64,000 nucleotides of DNA from Arbacia lixula (GCA_963669155.1 OZ022585.1:25456713-25520712), one strand, 5' to 3'. Numbered from the stretch's first letter, positions 24,110 through 35,459 are shown. Translations and numbers: made by a program. The notes: a model not told the origin generated them from the letters alone.

Positions 24110-24663
24110 TAACACCACTGGATTTGTGCAAGATACGCTGGATATAATATATTACGTGTTGACTCACCGAGAGTAGATGAAGAAGTGAAGTCTCTCCGAT
24201 GAGGCTGAAATGTGTTCGTGGGCGGCTTCTTTGTTCGGGAGCGCATCGTTAATCATTGTCCATTGTGATAAACTTTCTCGGAGCTCTGCGGTGTAAGAAA
24301 GTTTATTTGCCGACCGCGGTTGGTCGGATGTTTTGACCGTGGTCGGGCGATTACCGGAAATACCACGAGGAGGTGACAAACACCAGACTTCGGGAAGAAT
24401 AGTGTTTCAGTTTCAAGGGGTCTCAGCCCAATATGTTCACGGAGATAATAGTTCAGCTGCTACATTAGCTCCCTCCTAGAGAGCATCATACGAAAATGAT
24501 GCGAACGATGAATAAACGAGTCGAAACTATGATGGACGTGATTGTTAAGTCGAATGTCATCGGACCGATGAAGCATTATTATGAACATAAAATAAGATAC
24601 TAGTACGGACGAAAAGTTTGAAAATGCGAAAAATTAACGAAAAAGCAGAGTCAAACAGGCACG
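24110..24663 (-). repeat. Possible LTR next to the Gypsy tail
   Basis: The segment lies directly downstream, on the minus strand, of the Gypsy C-terminus. On the minus strand it would begin TGCCTGTTTGACTC, after a weak purine tract (AATGGGGGCAC), and end GGTGTTACA near 24110. No second copy is in the window to confirm the borders, so this is only a position-based suggestion. Confidence 0.25.
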
Positions 24664-24675
24664 CGTGTGCCCCCA

Positions 24676-24894
24676 TTAAATGAATTTAAAGTGTGCGAAC
24701 CGTGCAGGCCAATGAACTTTCCTGCCGGAGCGGGTGCGCGGTCGGCTTGGTTGCTCGGCGGTGGGCGTGGTCGAGGGGGGAGTGTCCACGTGGACTGGAG
24801 CGGTTGGCGATATCGAAGTCGAGCTCGAAGGCGAAGCAGGAATGAAATCAATTGAAACAAGAAAAATTGCAACAGAAATGTCAGCACTGCACAT
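24676..24894 (-). pseudogene. Ty3/Gypsy polyprotein C-terminal remnant
   Basis: The minus-strand frame ends with EQPSRPRTRSGRKVHWPARF and a few more residues before the stop. A Pro-rich stretch followed by TRSGR-x-V-x-x-PARF is typical of the last residues of Gypsy-type retroelement polyproteins. Upstream of this tail nothing of integrase or RT remains. It ends about 125 bp before NLR exon 4. Confidence 0.55.
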
Positions 24895-25018
24895 GACACA
24901 ACTTTGTTTTCAATGCACATAATCATTCATACTTGTACTTGCATTGGAACCAATGCATGAACAAACATCCTTGATCATGATTATCATGATTATGTGTGTA
25001 AATTTACTCTAACAACAG

Positions 25019-25264
25019 ATGGAAGCAGACGGAGCCAGATCAGCCACTCGTCTGTCCGACTCACAGTCTGGATCATCGGTGTCATCCTCACTGGGAGCAA
25101 CAGCATCACCACATGGAGAGTCTGTGAAGCTGGAGGGGATATCGATGGCTGCAGCAGCCGCGGGGCTCTGCCTGCTGCCAAGGCTGGAGAAGCTCTATCT
25201 CTATGATGTCGATCTGCCCGAAGAGTTCTACTCATCTATGCTCTCAGTATTGCACATGTCAAGG
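25019..25264 (+). CDS. NLR exon 4: Ser-rich linker and first LRR
   Basis: The exon contributes 82 codons in phase 0 at both ends. The first part is Ser-rich (SDSQSGSSVSSSLGA). The second, LCLLPRLEKLYLYDVDLPEE followed by FYSSML, fits a ribonuclease-inhibitor-type LRR (LxxLxLxxxxL). The acceptor follows CTCTAACAACAG and the donor is GTAGGG at 25265. The phase match to exon 3 supports inclusion. LRRs in NLRs hold the protein inactive and take part in ligand sensing. A (GT)n tract lies about 60 bp inside the next intron. Confidence 0.7.
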
Positions 25265-25684
25265 GTAGGGATATCCAGTCACAAGAATGAGACATAACTT
25301 TTCTTTAGAGTTGGAGGGCGGAAAAGGTGTGTGTGTGTGTATGTGTGTGTGTGTGTGTGTGTATGTGAAGAATCTAATTTTTTACATTGTATGTAAATAA
25401 AAATCTCATATCTCAAAAAGTTGTTAAAAAATGTTTTTGAACAAAATGTGTGTGGTAGCGATCAGTTCACAAGCATATCATGTACTAATTTAAATGGATG
25501 TGCGCTATGTGTAATCTGTACTCTAAAGGATTTGTGATTTAAGTTTATATTGCTAAACATGTGCACTGTTTTATTACTGGGTCAATCCACATCAAATCAA
25601 CCAATTTTCAGACAATTTGTAACCCGACCCCGTTTAATTTTCTTTAAACTAACACCAAATGTACCCCCAAGTGTCTGATTGAAG

Positions 25685-26057
25685 ATTCTGAAATATTTTG
25701 CCCCCAGGTCAAATGGTTGCTAAGATACGGCCCCCCTTAGCAACCAATGCGTGGTCGAACAACTGAGTTTAATTAGAATTGGCTATTTTTGATTGGCCGC
25801 TGCAGCCAAGTTAGATGAGTTACATTGCTCATTTCCCAGAAATTGAAAGAACTTTATAGTCTTAATATGCATAATGTATTGTGGTGCCGATCTAACTACC
25901 TGTTATTACGCAGGAGGTCACCGAAAATGGTGTTAAACGTCAATGGTAATGTGTTTGGGTGCATGTTTGGAAGCTGATAACTTTGAAACTCTATCAGTTT
26001 AGAACCCAATATTATGCAGATATAAAGTCTTTTACTTGTTCTACCCACCTACCAAAA
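25685..26057 (+). repeat. Left arm of a 370-bp inverted repeat pair
   Basis: It matches the reverse complement of 28978-29351 with a few substitutions and indels. Shared blocks include TTGATTGGCCGCTGCAGCCA, GAAAGAACTTTATAGTCTTA and GTTCTACCCACCTACCAAAA. The left copy continues past 26057 into sequence not seen at the right copy. Confidence 0.8.
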
Positions 26058-27394
26058 ATTGGTCTAAAAACATGAATCGTTTTCTTGTAGAGCGCCCTCA
26101 AATTTTGAATTTTTTGAAAAGTTGCCAAGTTCAAGGTCACAGATCACCACTTGTCCCATCTAGGATCAACATAAATTTCTGTGTGTTGATAGACTTTTAC
26201 TTATATTTTTATAGGGTACCTGAAAACTTTTGTGACCGAAATGCTTGTTTAAGCGTGCGAAAATGGTTGTAAACATCCCAAAATCTATGTAACATGATAC
26301 AATGGGGTTTCATTAGCACATTTCAAATTGTGATAACTCAGAGAGGATGATCAAGCTAAAATACAATGGTATTCTCTGTGATAATAGTCCGTAATTAGTA
26401 CTATCACAAATAGTTTTGTCTTTTTATCAATGACCATAAAAATGCAGCTGAAAATCACAAAAAACAATAAATCAGTCAACGTTCTGTAACCATGGTAAAC
26501 ATAATGGTGTTAAAGTGTGTTTACATCGACTTTTAGTTATGTCTCATTTCAGTACTAATGGTGACTTTATGCTGATACCTACATATCATGTTCCAAATAT
26601 ATTCTATTTTTGCTACAACTAATATTTTAAGTCATATTCATGTCTTTTGACCTTGACATTATTCTGCAAAGAGCTGTAAAATCCTTAAAATTAGCATATT
26701 CTCAACATTGGTGAGCTTTACATCACATTTCAAAATCAATTTTCTCTCGGACAGAATGCCTGATCATGTCGATATTTGCAGTATTGGTAGTCTGTAATAA
26801 GTACTTAGAGGTTCTAGTATTATTTTATTTGCCTAACATGACAATGACCTTGACAACCAAAATCAATAATGGCTAGTGATAATCGTTCGTCTCGCAATGT
26901 ATGGTAAACGGAATCGAAAAAAGATCAAAAAGTTTCGAGCACCGCTGCAACACTTCGTCAGGTGTAATACAAAATTGTAGAAAGTAGGGGTTTGAATACC
27001 CTATGGTCAGTGCAGCGCACTAACTGAAATCTGCTTATAAATGGTCCAATACTAATGGCCGGCGTATCCGGGTACTTAACCAACAATAGACTGCTGATGC
27101 GGCTCGTATCGTCTGGCGGTAACAAGTTACCGACAAAGGACAAAAGGGGCAAATTAGCCACTGATCGGTAATTACGGGTGACCAACCAGTCCAAGGGACG
27201 CTAATAGGTGGGCATTGTTGAGCGGTAACAATGGCTAGCTTCAAACTAACAATGAGCTACTATGGCGTGTCGATAGGTGGTCGGGGAGTGTCATGGCGGG
27301 GTATCATACGGATCCAAAAATCGGGATATCAATCCCGTTGTCTCTATTGAAATTGTTGGGTTTAAGACGGATACTGATGGTTTCCTTTACCCTA

Positions 27395-27557
27395 CACTCC
27401 AGCTCAAAGGAATTGGTATAGAAAAAACATGATGCCTTTTAGGCTAAAGCATCATGTTTCATGCTGAACTGGACAAAATACACCGCGGTTTAAAACTGTG
27501 GCTCCTTCCCTTTCTTCCCTTTCTCTTTCCCTATGCCAATTCCTTTGAGCTGTAGTG
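27395..27557. mobile_element. Tc1/mariner-like MITE, second copy
   Basis: The ends CACTCCAGCTCAAAGGAATT and AATTCCTTTGAGCTGTAGTG are flanked by TA at 27393-27394 and 27558-27559. It is related to the copy at 10022-10240 but 56 bp shorter, mostly lost from the left arm. It interrupts the Penelope-like reading frame between the HWYT-like and NNFNRDNG blocks. Confidence 0.85.
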
Positions 27558-27824
27558 TACGTGTGTTATACTAGTGCCGTTCTTGGGAGATGCACTGAAC
27601 CCCTTATTACCAGTCCAGTTGGTGCTGGTTATCCCATGCATGTTCGGCTACTGCTGAGCTGTCAGTCCGGCGGAGCCTGACATCCCTCTTATGCTCAGTG
27701 ATTCTTTCAGATATCGTTCGGGCAGTTTCACTGATGTATGAACGGTCACACCCTTTGGAAGAAATATTGTACACAATTCCGTCCCGTCTGTGTTGATGGA
27801 TCGAATCGGATCGGGGCATGTTAG

Positions 27825-28302
27825 CCCGGGGGGGGGGGGGGGGGGGGGCACTCAAATTATATTTTGATGGGGGTGTGCCTCATGAAACCCTGAAATGGGG
27901 GTCTAAGGAACTGACTACAAGGGTAAAATCCGCGTAAAATATGGGGTCTTCGGAACTAAAAATATACCACCCGGCATTGTGAAAAACAGGGTCTACAGAA
28001 CGATCCTCGCTGCACATGCGACGCGTTGTGTACGTCAGGGTTTTCTTGCAGCTCGCTCGGCCGGCGGGTCGGGCGGCCGGGTTGATGTTGAAGCATACGC
28101 GTAGCAAGCTGCACGCAAGCCGCGGACCTGGGGAACGGAGGGAGGGGCACAGCGGGGAGGCTAAGGAGCGGAACTTTTCGCAAACCTTTCGCCATGCGTA
28201 GGAAATAGAGGATCTAAAGAACGGATATCGAGGTCTCAAAAAGGGGGTCTTCAAAGCGGCACGTCCCCGTACCACCAATATATGTGAGTGCCCCCCCCCC
28301 CC
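27825..28302. mobile_element. 478-bp element with poly-G / poly-C ends and an 11-bp target duplication
   Basis: The insert starts CCC plus 21 G and then GCACTCAAATTATATT, and ends ATATGTGAGTG plus 12 C. The inner ends are therefore inverted copies of about 20 bp (GGGGGGCACTCAMATATATT-like). GGGCATGTTAG occurs on both sides (27814-27824 and 28303-28313); removing one copy and the insert makes the Penelope-like sequence continuous. The interior is GC-rich with GGGGTCTTCGGAACT-type motifs and no credible ORF. The superfamily is unknown to me; the duplication length would be unusual for Tc1 or piggyBac types. Confidence 0.75.
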
Positions 28303-28977
28303 GGGCATGTTAGTTGTGGTCGGAGGGTGATATCTGATCGGAAAACCGTACGGATGCCATGGCTTTCCAGGTGGCACCTGCATTGTGGGACACTCCATCA
28401 ACATAAGGCAAGACTACGAAAGACTTGTATTCCTTCTGATCCTTTGGTTCTAGTGCTTTCTTCTTTGTGTTATGTATAAAACGGCGTGGGTAACCGCTCT
28501 TTGCTTGGCTGTTGTGGGTTTGTCACGAGGCGTGATGCTCTTGTCAAAAAGACACTTCACCAGCCCTCTCTTCACCGATGTGGGGTGGTGAGAGTCGAAC
28601 GCAATGCACTCGTCTGTATGGGTAGGCTTCCTGTAGACTGAGGTGGAGAGCCTGTACGTGGTTCTCATGCCTGCATGTGAGCCAGCGTGTCTAAGAATGC
28701 TATCTTCCCTTCACACTCAACCTCCGAAATAAATTAAATGGATGGTTGGCGGCTATTCATTTGTCTGAGCAGGTTGTTGGTTTCTGAACTAGAGACTATG
28801 ATGAACGTATCATCTACGTATCTCTTCCAAACCTGGGGAATGCAAGAGAGAAGGCATGCGTCCATTGCTTCATCTTCAAAACTCTCCATGTACAGGTTGG
28901 CCACGACAGCCGAGACTGGACTGCATGCCCATGGCCGCCCCTTCAGTCTGTTCATACTCTGAAGAAAATGATGCATG

Positions 28978-29351
28978 TTTTTGGTAGGTGGGTAGAACAA
29001 ATAAAAGACTTTATATCTGCATAATATTGGGTTCTAAACTGATAGAGTTTCAAAGTTATCAGCTTCCAAACATGCACCCAAACACATTACCATTGACGTT
29101 TAACACCATTTTCGGTGACCTCATGCATAATAACAGGTAGTTAGGTCGGCGCTACAATACATTGTGCATATTAAGACTATAAAGTTCTTTCAATTTACAG
29201 GAAATGAGCAATGTAACTCATCTAACTTGGCTGCAGCGGCCAATCAAAAATAGCCAATTTTATGTAAACTCAGTTGTTCCACCATGCATTGGTTGCTAAG
29301 GGAGGCCACATCTTAGCAACCATTTGACCTTGGGGCAAAATATTCACTCTA
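28978..29351 (-). repeat. Right arm of the 370-bp inverted repeat pair
   Basis: This is the inverse partner of 25685-26057. Its inner edge meets the Penelope-like RT remains exactly where the similarity to the left copy stops, suggesting that the Penelope-like element inserted into, or recombined with, this repeat. Confidence 0.8.
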
Positions 29352-29429
29352 CAGTATTGCATTCCGGGATTCACATATTACATATCATATAATTGAACAT
29401 GTTGAAACACCAACGTTTTAGTTACTAGC

Positions 29430-31565
29430 GAAACGGAAGGCATTTGACTCAAAACGGTTATACGAAAGTGTTCCAAAGAGTCAAACCGAACAAGGCAATG
29501 GGCCCCGATGGAATAAATGGGAAACTACTCAAGTGTTGTGCCTCTCAGCTGGCAATTCCTTACGCCAAGCTGTTTCAAATGTCTCTAGATGCATGCAGAT
29601 CCCCCGCCTGCTGGAAATCGGCAACTGTAATCCCTGTTCCTAAAACAAAGTATGCATCAGTCCTGAACGATTATCGACCAGTCGCGCTCACCTCCATTGT
29701 TATGAAATATTTTGAGAGGCTTGTATACCGGTATTGCAATTCATCTTCCCGCACATCTCCAATCTGATTGACAATTTTCAGTTCGCGTATCAGCCGAAAA
29801 AGTCCGTCAATGATGCGGTGTAAACGCTCATCTATGATATTGCGCAACACACCGATAAACTGGGTTGCTATGCTCTCTTCACCGATTTTCGTCGGCCTTT
29901 AACACTATTCAAACCCACGTTCTTTTGGACAGGTTACATCAGATGGATGTCCCACCTTCCAGAATGTTGTGGATAAAGGACTTTCTTTCAAATCGGACTC
30001 AGAGAGTAAAGGTTCAAAACTGTTTGTCAGATCCCAAGTTACTTAATACCAGCACCCCACAAGGATGTATTCTGTCTGCTTAATTGTTCATTGTGTACAC
30101 TAATGGATGTAGGGCTGAAGGGAATAATGTCAAAATATTCAAATATGCAAACGATACTGTAATTCTAGGACTGATTAGACATAACGAAATTGAATATCGG
30201 TCAAATGTGGATCAGTTTACCCTCTGGTGTGATGATAATTTTCTTCAGTTAAACCCTTCCAAAACCAAAGAAATCATATTTTATTTTAAAGCAGCTGTCC
30301 CACAACATGACCCAATTCAGATAAAAGGTGAAAACATTGAGATAGTTCAGAAATATAAATACCTTGGGACAACAATAGATAACAAACTCACGTGGGCTGA
30401 AGAATGTAAGTCCATTGTTTCCAAAGCTCAAACAAGAATGTATTTCTTATGTAAACTAGCTAGGATCATTGCATGTTGACAAACCAATCCTGAGTATGTT
30501 TTACAAATCCATTGTTGAAAGTACTTTAGTCTTTAATTGTATTGTTTGGTTCGGGGCCTGCAGAAAGGAGGATCTTAGGAAACTCAAAGCTATTCTGAAA
30601 CGGGCCAGTAAAATAATTGGAGAAAGACGGCATCTTAGGAAGGAACGCGAAGACAGAATCGCTACAAAGACTAAAGAAATACTAGCCAATGAAGATAACA
30701 TTCTAAACGATTGTTATACATTCATGCGATCTGGAAGAAGGATAGCGTCAATGAAATGCCGCACTAAACGTTACCTAGATTCTTTTGTTCCGTATTCAAT
30801 TCATATGTACAATGGTCAACAAAATAGTTCAGCATGAGTGCAATATAAAAGGGTGAATTAGGTGAAGGATGGCAGAAGATGGGCGTGCGTGGAGGGGGGG
30901 GGGGGGGGGACGAATACATGTAATTGTTTGCTGCCTTCTGTTGTTTTGTGTTGTGACCTTCTGATCACTTTAAAATCATAAAGGGTATCCAATATATCAT
31001 TACCAAGTTATAGCGAATGTGATAATTTAAATGTTGTATAATTAATGGTAAAATAATGAGATATCAGTATCAATATTATGTTAATGATGTTCACATATCC
31101 TTTACCTTTCTAGTCACATTATCAAATGCAATAAACGGAATGTCTATTTGCCCAATAAGTGCAATTATAATAATACTACCTAGGTTATGTCGAGTTCACC
31201 TCGAATATTTAGCTTGCATGCATTTCGTAATTTTAAATTGACATTTTCAAAATTTAACTGTACAATAGATATTTAATTCAAGTATACATTAGTATTGTCA
31301 TTGCATTATAGGTAGTATGTGGTATAATACCATTTTTTCCTTGTAAAACATGTCATTGTTTGTCATTTTATCTTAATCTATCGGTTGATCTGGAATATTT
31401 ATGTTTAATTTCACCGTTGTAGTACCGTGTGTATGATGTTGTCAGTTAATCTGTAAAATTGTGTTTTGCTTTTATGTGCTATATAAAACATTTTTATCAT
31501 GTGAACGAGGTGAATTTCCATATGTATCTTTCAAATGGACCAAATAAATACAATACAATACAATA
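29430..31565 (+). pseudogene. 5'-truncated, frameshifted LINE (CR1/Jockey group)
   Basis: RT pieces lie in several frames: NKAMGPDGINGKLLKCCASQ and VLNDYRPVALTSIVMKYFER at 29444-29767; LSDPKLLNTSTPQGCILSA at 29865-30083; KYANDTVILGL with YLGTTIDNKLTWAEECK at 30084-30479; and a C-terminal part at 30469-30837 ending SFVPYSIHMYNGQ. The catalytic YADD reads YAND, an expected disabling change. The endonuclease is absent. A 3' untranslated region of about 700 bp ends in repeats of ATACA at about 31541-31567. The element is related to the one at 36.9-39.75 kb and is the same family as the relic at 52.3 kb. Its tail lies about 90 bp upstream of the exon 5 acceptor. Confidence 0.85.
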
Positions 31566-31660
31566 CATTGAAAATATGCCCCTCGGTCTCTCTCCCCGGT
31601 TCCTCCTCTGATCCTTCTTGCTCTATCTCTCTTCTCATATCCTTCCATTTCTCCTCTCAG

Positions 31661-31792
31661 ATCACAACCATTTGCATCAGTCATGTGACCATGACCAGAA
31701 TAAGGCTACATGCGATATTGGGGCTGCCTTGCCTGCGGTCCCTCAAGATGACGGATATCAGGCGAGGTAAGCCATCGGAGGGACCACTGCAG
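31661..31792 (+). CDS. NLR exon 5: LRR segment
   Basis: The exon has 44 codons, phase 0 on both sides, between CTCCTCTCAG and GTAAGT. It encodes an LRR-like unit (LHAILGLPCLRSLKMTDIRR). A GTAAGC site at 31767 is an alternative donor, but it would break the phase with exon 6, so I prefer 31793. The short length and modest LRR pattern make it less certain than exons 3 and 6. Confidence 0.65.
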
Positions 31793-31994
31793 GTAAGTGA
31801 CCAGGTTATATTGCAACCATTAGTATTGACAAGATGACTATACAAGGCATATGTGATTATTAGCTAGCATCTACTCTCATAACTATAACCATCAACTGAA
31901 AGCAGCCACAATTAGGAAAGGAATAAGAAAAGTGAATGCAAATAACCTACAATTCAGGCGCTACCCTGAACACTTTCGCACATCAGTAACACAA

Positions 31995-32035
<41 letters not shown>

Positions 32036-32732
32036 GAGACACAGACACAGACACAGACACAGACACATGCACACTTTCACACTACACATGTTATACATAT
32101 ACAGGTATCTACATTTTATGCGACCACACACATTCATGATAGTCTGAAATCTTGCACCCTTACGCATGCACATTACACACATGAACTATACGCGCAAGCA
32201 AACACACAAAGAAACATATTAATGACTTACATACAAACAGAGTGGATATTACACTTTTATATCAGTCAGTGCTAGTAGGTTTTAATTCTTCAACCTTATC
32301 TCTCTGAAGGAAAATAAGCCACTCTTCATGAGGACAATTATATAGTCACGTCATATCTTATTGTCTCAAAGTATTCTAGTCACGACAAACAAAATTAAAA
32401 ATGTAATAAGGTGCATGCTAAAGACTATAAGGTAGATTTCATCCTCTCCAAACACTACTGTAATCATAAAGCTCATTCCAAGTTTACTTTGGTGGTTGGA
32501 TGTAAAAAATATGACCTATTTTTTGCATTTGTTGAGGTTGTCATTGAAGTATATATTCACATGACAAAGTAAGACACATGGTGTAGAATAAGACTTTCTG
32601 TCCATAAACTGTGACTCTTTCATTTCGGCCGATTATACTCCCCCCAGTATTCTAATGTCAGGTTGTGTCAATGTTTATAAATCACAGGATTCATGTGAAG
32701 AACATCCATTTTGATTTTACTCCACTGGACAG
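31793..32732 (+). other. NLR intron 5
   Basis: The intron is 0.94 kb and contains a CA-rich microsatellite at 31997-32070 ((CA)n followed by (CAGACA)n). I see nothing else in it. Confidence 0.6.
31997..32070. repeat. (CA)n then (CAGACA)n microsatellite
   Basis: About 33 bp of CA dinucleotides are followed by five CAGACA-type hexamers. It is low-complexity and lies inside NLR intron 5. Confidence 0.95.
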
Positions 32733-33097
32733 ATTCCCACGAACGTTCGACTAGAGAGTTTAGATCTTGATGTTGCTGGCATGACTATTCTGTTGGAGCT
32801 GGGACTCGCTTCGATACGCCCAGAAGTGGAGCACCTGACTTTAGGCAGTTTATTGAAGAAGGCACACATGAGGTCTGCCAAGGTGGAGGAGATGTGTAAC
32901 GCGGTCCAGAACCTCAACAGTCTCACCATTGAGGACCGCAGATTGAGTATTGACGTTCCGGTCTCCTTGTGCCTTGCTGTGATGTCGTCATGCCCCAGGC
33001 TCACGGAGATAACATTCCACCTTCTCAAGCTCGGTAACACAGCAGTCAGGAGCATGGTGGCACTCCTGGTGGAGCACCAGTCATTGAGGCGTATCAG
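32733..33097 (+). CDS. NLR exon 6: LRR segment
   Basis: The exon provides 121 codons plus two bases, entering in phase 0 after CCACTGGACAG and leaving in phase 2 at GTGAGT. Repeated LxxLxLxx patterns appear: VRLESLDLDVAGM, VEHLTLGSLLK, LNSLTIEDRRLS and LTEITFHLLKLGNTAV. They are spaced by helical stretches as in RI-type LRRs. The pattern LVEHQSLRRIR at the end continues into exon 7. It is the best supported LRR exon in the window. Confidence 0.82.
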
Positions 33098-34912
33098 GTG
33101 AGTTGCTTTTACTGTTTGCATGGCTTGGCTACATGATAAAATGGATATCTGAAGCCAAAGAAAACAAACTTGGATATTGGTACGGTTGGTTATGATCATT
33201 ATGTTCAAGTAGGGCTGGTCTTTACTGAATCATGCTTAAAGATTTTGAACATTTTAAGGCAAAATTAGAAATTACATGAGATTGAATATCAGATCAAATA
33301 TATACAGCATCATTTTTTGTCAAATAATATGATATTTCAGGAAAAGAAAGGACAGATTCATGAAAGCTAAATAGTAATATGTAATACATACTTAGGAACT
33401 ATTTAGAACATAACATTGATTTAAAAGAAATTTGAAGTTCATTATTTATGAGCTGAACATGTGCAAGCTACCAAACAAACATGTGCGTATGATTACTATG
33501 TAAATCAACCTTCCAACACATATAGGCCTATCACCATATGCTTGTTGCGAGTTCAGGTTCAAGATATCCTGATCACCGCAATAAAATAATAAATACAATG
33601 TATCATGATTTATCCACACAAGTATATACCAATGCGAACCATCATATATGATTATTATGTGCAACACAATAATGTACATGTATATCAGGGTGGTTGCAAT
33701 GATAAGAATTATCCAGATGGCTATCATTTGTTTAAAGCATTTTCACCGTTGAAACTGATTCAAGTCATAATTGGTTTCTTCTTTAGAGAGATGATTGTGT
33801 AGCATGTTGATGGCACATGCTTTGCGTGCAAACAACAGCCCCTATAAAACACATTACATGTATGTGTGTCAGAAGCTTGTTGTTGATGCTTATGCTTAAA
33901 GGGTTGTTTTCACGGGGCAGGCGCCTGATTTGCGAAGGACACAAATGTAGAAAAATGGCCGACATTCGCATTTTCTGCTGCAAAAGCTTAATGAGCGGTT
34001 TTCACGGAGCACGCAAACGATATGCGAACGACGCGAATGTCAAACAAACATATGGATTTGGAGAAATATGTTTGCTCCGTGCAGGCGAATGATTTGCAAA
34101 GGGGGCGAATGTAAAATATGGCAAAGTCCAACAATCCAACAATCGCATTCTGCTGCAAAAGCACGCAAAACATGTGCATATAGGTTCAGAAATGTCAAAA
34201 TAATTTGAAATTTCTTTTGAACGTATCATGTTTAAAAGACATTCGGTGGCAGGTCCAAATCATGTGACATGATGTTTTATTTCAATAAATCACCAATGCA
34301 CGAATGTCACACGGACATTGACGGTGTTCATTGCTTCTGAATTAGGCGCAAAATGTTTGGTTGACACACGACATTCGCACAAACTGTGAGAACTGCGCTC
34401 GAACTGCGCAAGAATGATTTGTAAAGCCATTGTCGCGAGACTGTTGGAGACAAACTTCTCTGAATCCATGTTTTTATTTTTATGAATTATGTGTTAAACG
34501 TGTGAGATCGTAGCAAACTCTTTCGGATGGAGGATAGAATAGCAAGGTTTCAAATGTGACATTGCACACCATTGTTTGACATGGCAAATATTACGTGAGC
34601 TCAATTTCGTGAGCTCAAAAACGTTGATTTCTGTTGTTAGTTTTCTTTCATTTCTTGTTTATTTTATCAGACACACATTAAGTCAGGTAATTAAATATAA
34701 ATTGGTAATACACAAATGAATTTTACGATTTTCATCTGAAATAATCTATTTTTTATCATGTACATCTATTTTTACGCTTATTGAACAGCCTGAGGTGCGG
34801 GCCAACATAGAGCATGCTGAGAAATATTACTTTACTGGTAGACTCTTACATACAGTGTAAGCTGATTGCAGTAATAACACATGCCAGAAACAGCAGCAGT
34901 GGAGTTGCTAGA

Positions 34913-35053
34913 TGATATGTACTCCGGAGAGACTATCGTGTAAAAGGATACATTATAATTACTTATGAGACACAAAGAAACACACGTTTGACACAAGCTC
35001 GATATGGCTCCAGAACTGTATTCTTTCGCAATGCGCATTTGCAGCACATGACA
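34913..35053 (+). repeat. Dispersed direct repeat, copy A
   Basis: It matches 43967-44113 in the same orientation (shared blocks ATATGTACTCC, ATGAGACACAAAG, AACACACGTTTGACACAAG). The two copies lie on either side of the Gypsy element but well outside its target duplication, so they are an older repeat family. Confidence 0.65.
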
Positions 35054-35459
35054 TGTTCTCCTCCTTGGCTTATTTAGACATGTACATTTCTATCATTTAC
35101 ATCATAACTTCATCTTTTTTTATCATCTGCCATTTTTTATTTTGTATTACCAGGAAAGCGTCAATAATTCGAGTTTATAGTTTTTGAAAGGTTTTTGTGA
35201 AAATTCTTCATTCTCAAAAGCTTTTTTGTCTCTTTTTACCATTTAAGATCATCGAGTCATTAGATATCAATTATAAGGATTCTTCAATTAATCATTTTAA
35301 ATATGCCAAAAAGCAAATTGTATTACAAATTCTATTTACAGATTAAGTATTTGGTTTACTTAAAACTGTAAAATGCTGGTCAGTTTGTTACACGCTTTGG
35401 ATATTGTTTGTTTGTGGTTTGTGCGTCATTTTCACTGCAGTCTGCTCTTTCATCAATAG

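Larger units (their letters stand above)
15516..25018 (+). other. NLR intron 3
   Basis: This 9.5-kb intron contains a piggyBac-like MITE (16531-16664), a Penelope-like fragment (17650-18370), two elements with terminal inverted repeats (18916-20280 and 21630-23178), a GT tract (23564-23624) and a Gypsy tail (24676-24894). The stretches 15516-16530, 16665-17640 and 20281-21629 show only scattered fragments. Among these are CTTTCCCCTA-type motifs at about 16726 and 20605, and G or C homopolymers at about 17210-17223 and 21119-21132. Confidence 0.6.
26900..29000 (-). mobile_element. Penelope-like element, degenerate, with two nested insertions
   Basis: On the minus strand the order is RT, linker, GIY-YIG nuclease, tail. 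RT remains lie at 28734-28970 (SPVSAVVANLYMESFED, WKRYVDDTFI), with YEQTEGAAMG in another frame just upstream, so there is a frameshift. A middle block lies at 28450-28668 (STSVYRKPTHTDECIAFDSH). The GIY-YIG part is at 27607-27813 (GIVYNISSKGCDRSYISETA, ERITEHKRDVRLRRTDSSAV). The tail SIRLKPNNFNRDNGIDIP lies at about 27320-27385. A 478-bp element splits the region before the nuclease and a Tc1-like MITE splits the tail. The 3' end is placed near 26900 by analogy with the fragment at 17.65-18.37 kb. The element cannot be active. Confidence 0.8.
25265..31660 (+). other. NLR intron 4
   Basis: This 6.4-kb intron contains a (GT)n tract (25330-25363), inverted repeat arms (about 25685-26057 and 28978-29351), a nested Penelope-like element (26900-29000) and a degenerate LINE (29430-31565). 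The stretch 26058-26880 shows no recognisable gene or repeat. Confidence 0.55.

Noticed and set aside
24164..24379. 71-residue minus ORF (MSPPRGISGNRPTTV)
   Set aside because: No recognised domain and no splice support; it may lie within an LTR of the adjacent Gypsy relic.
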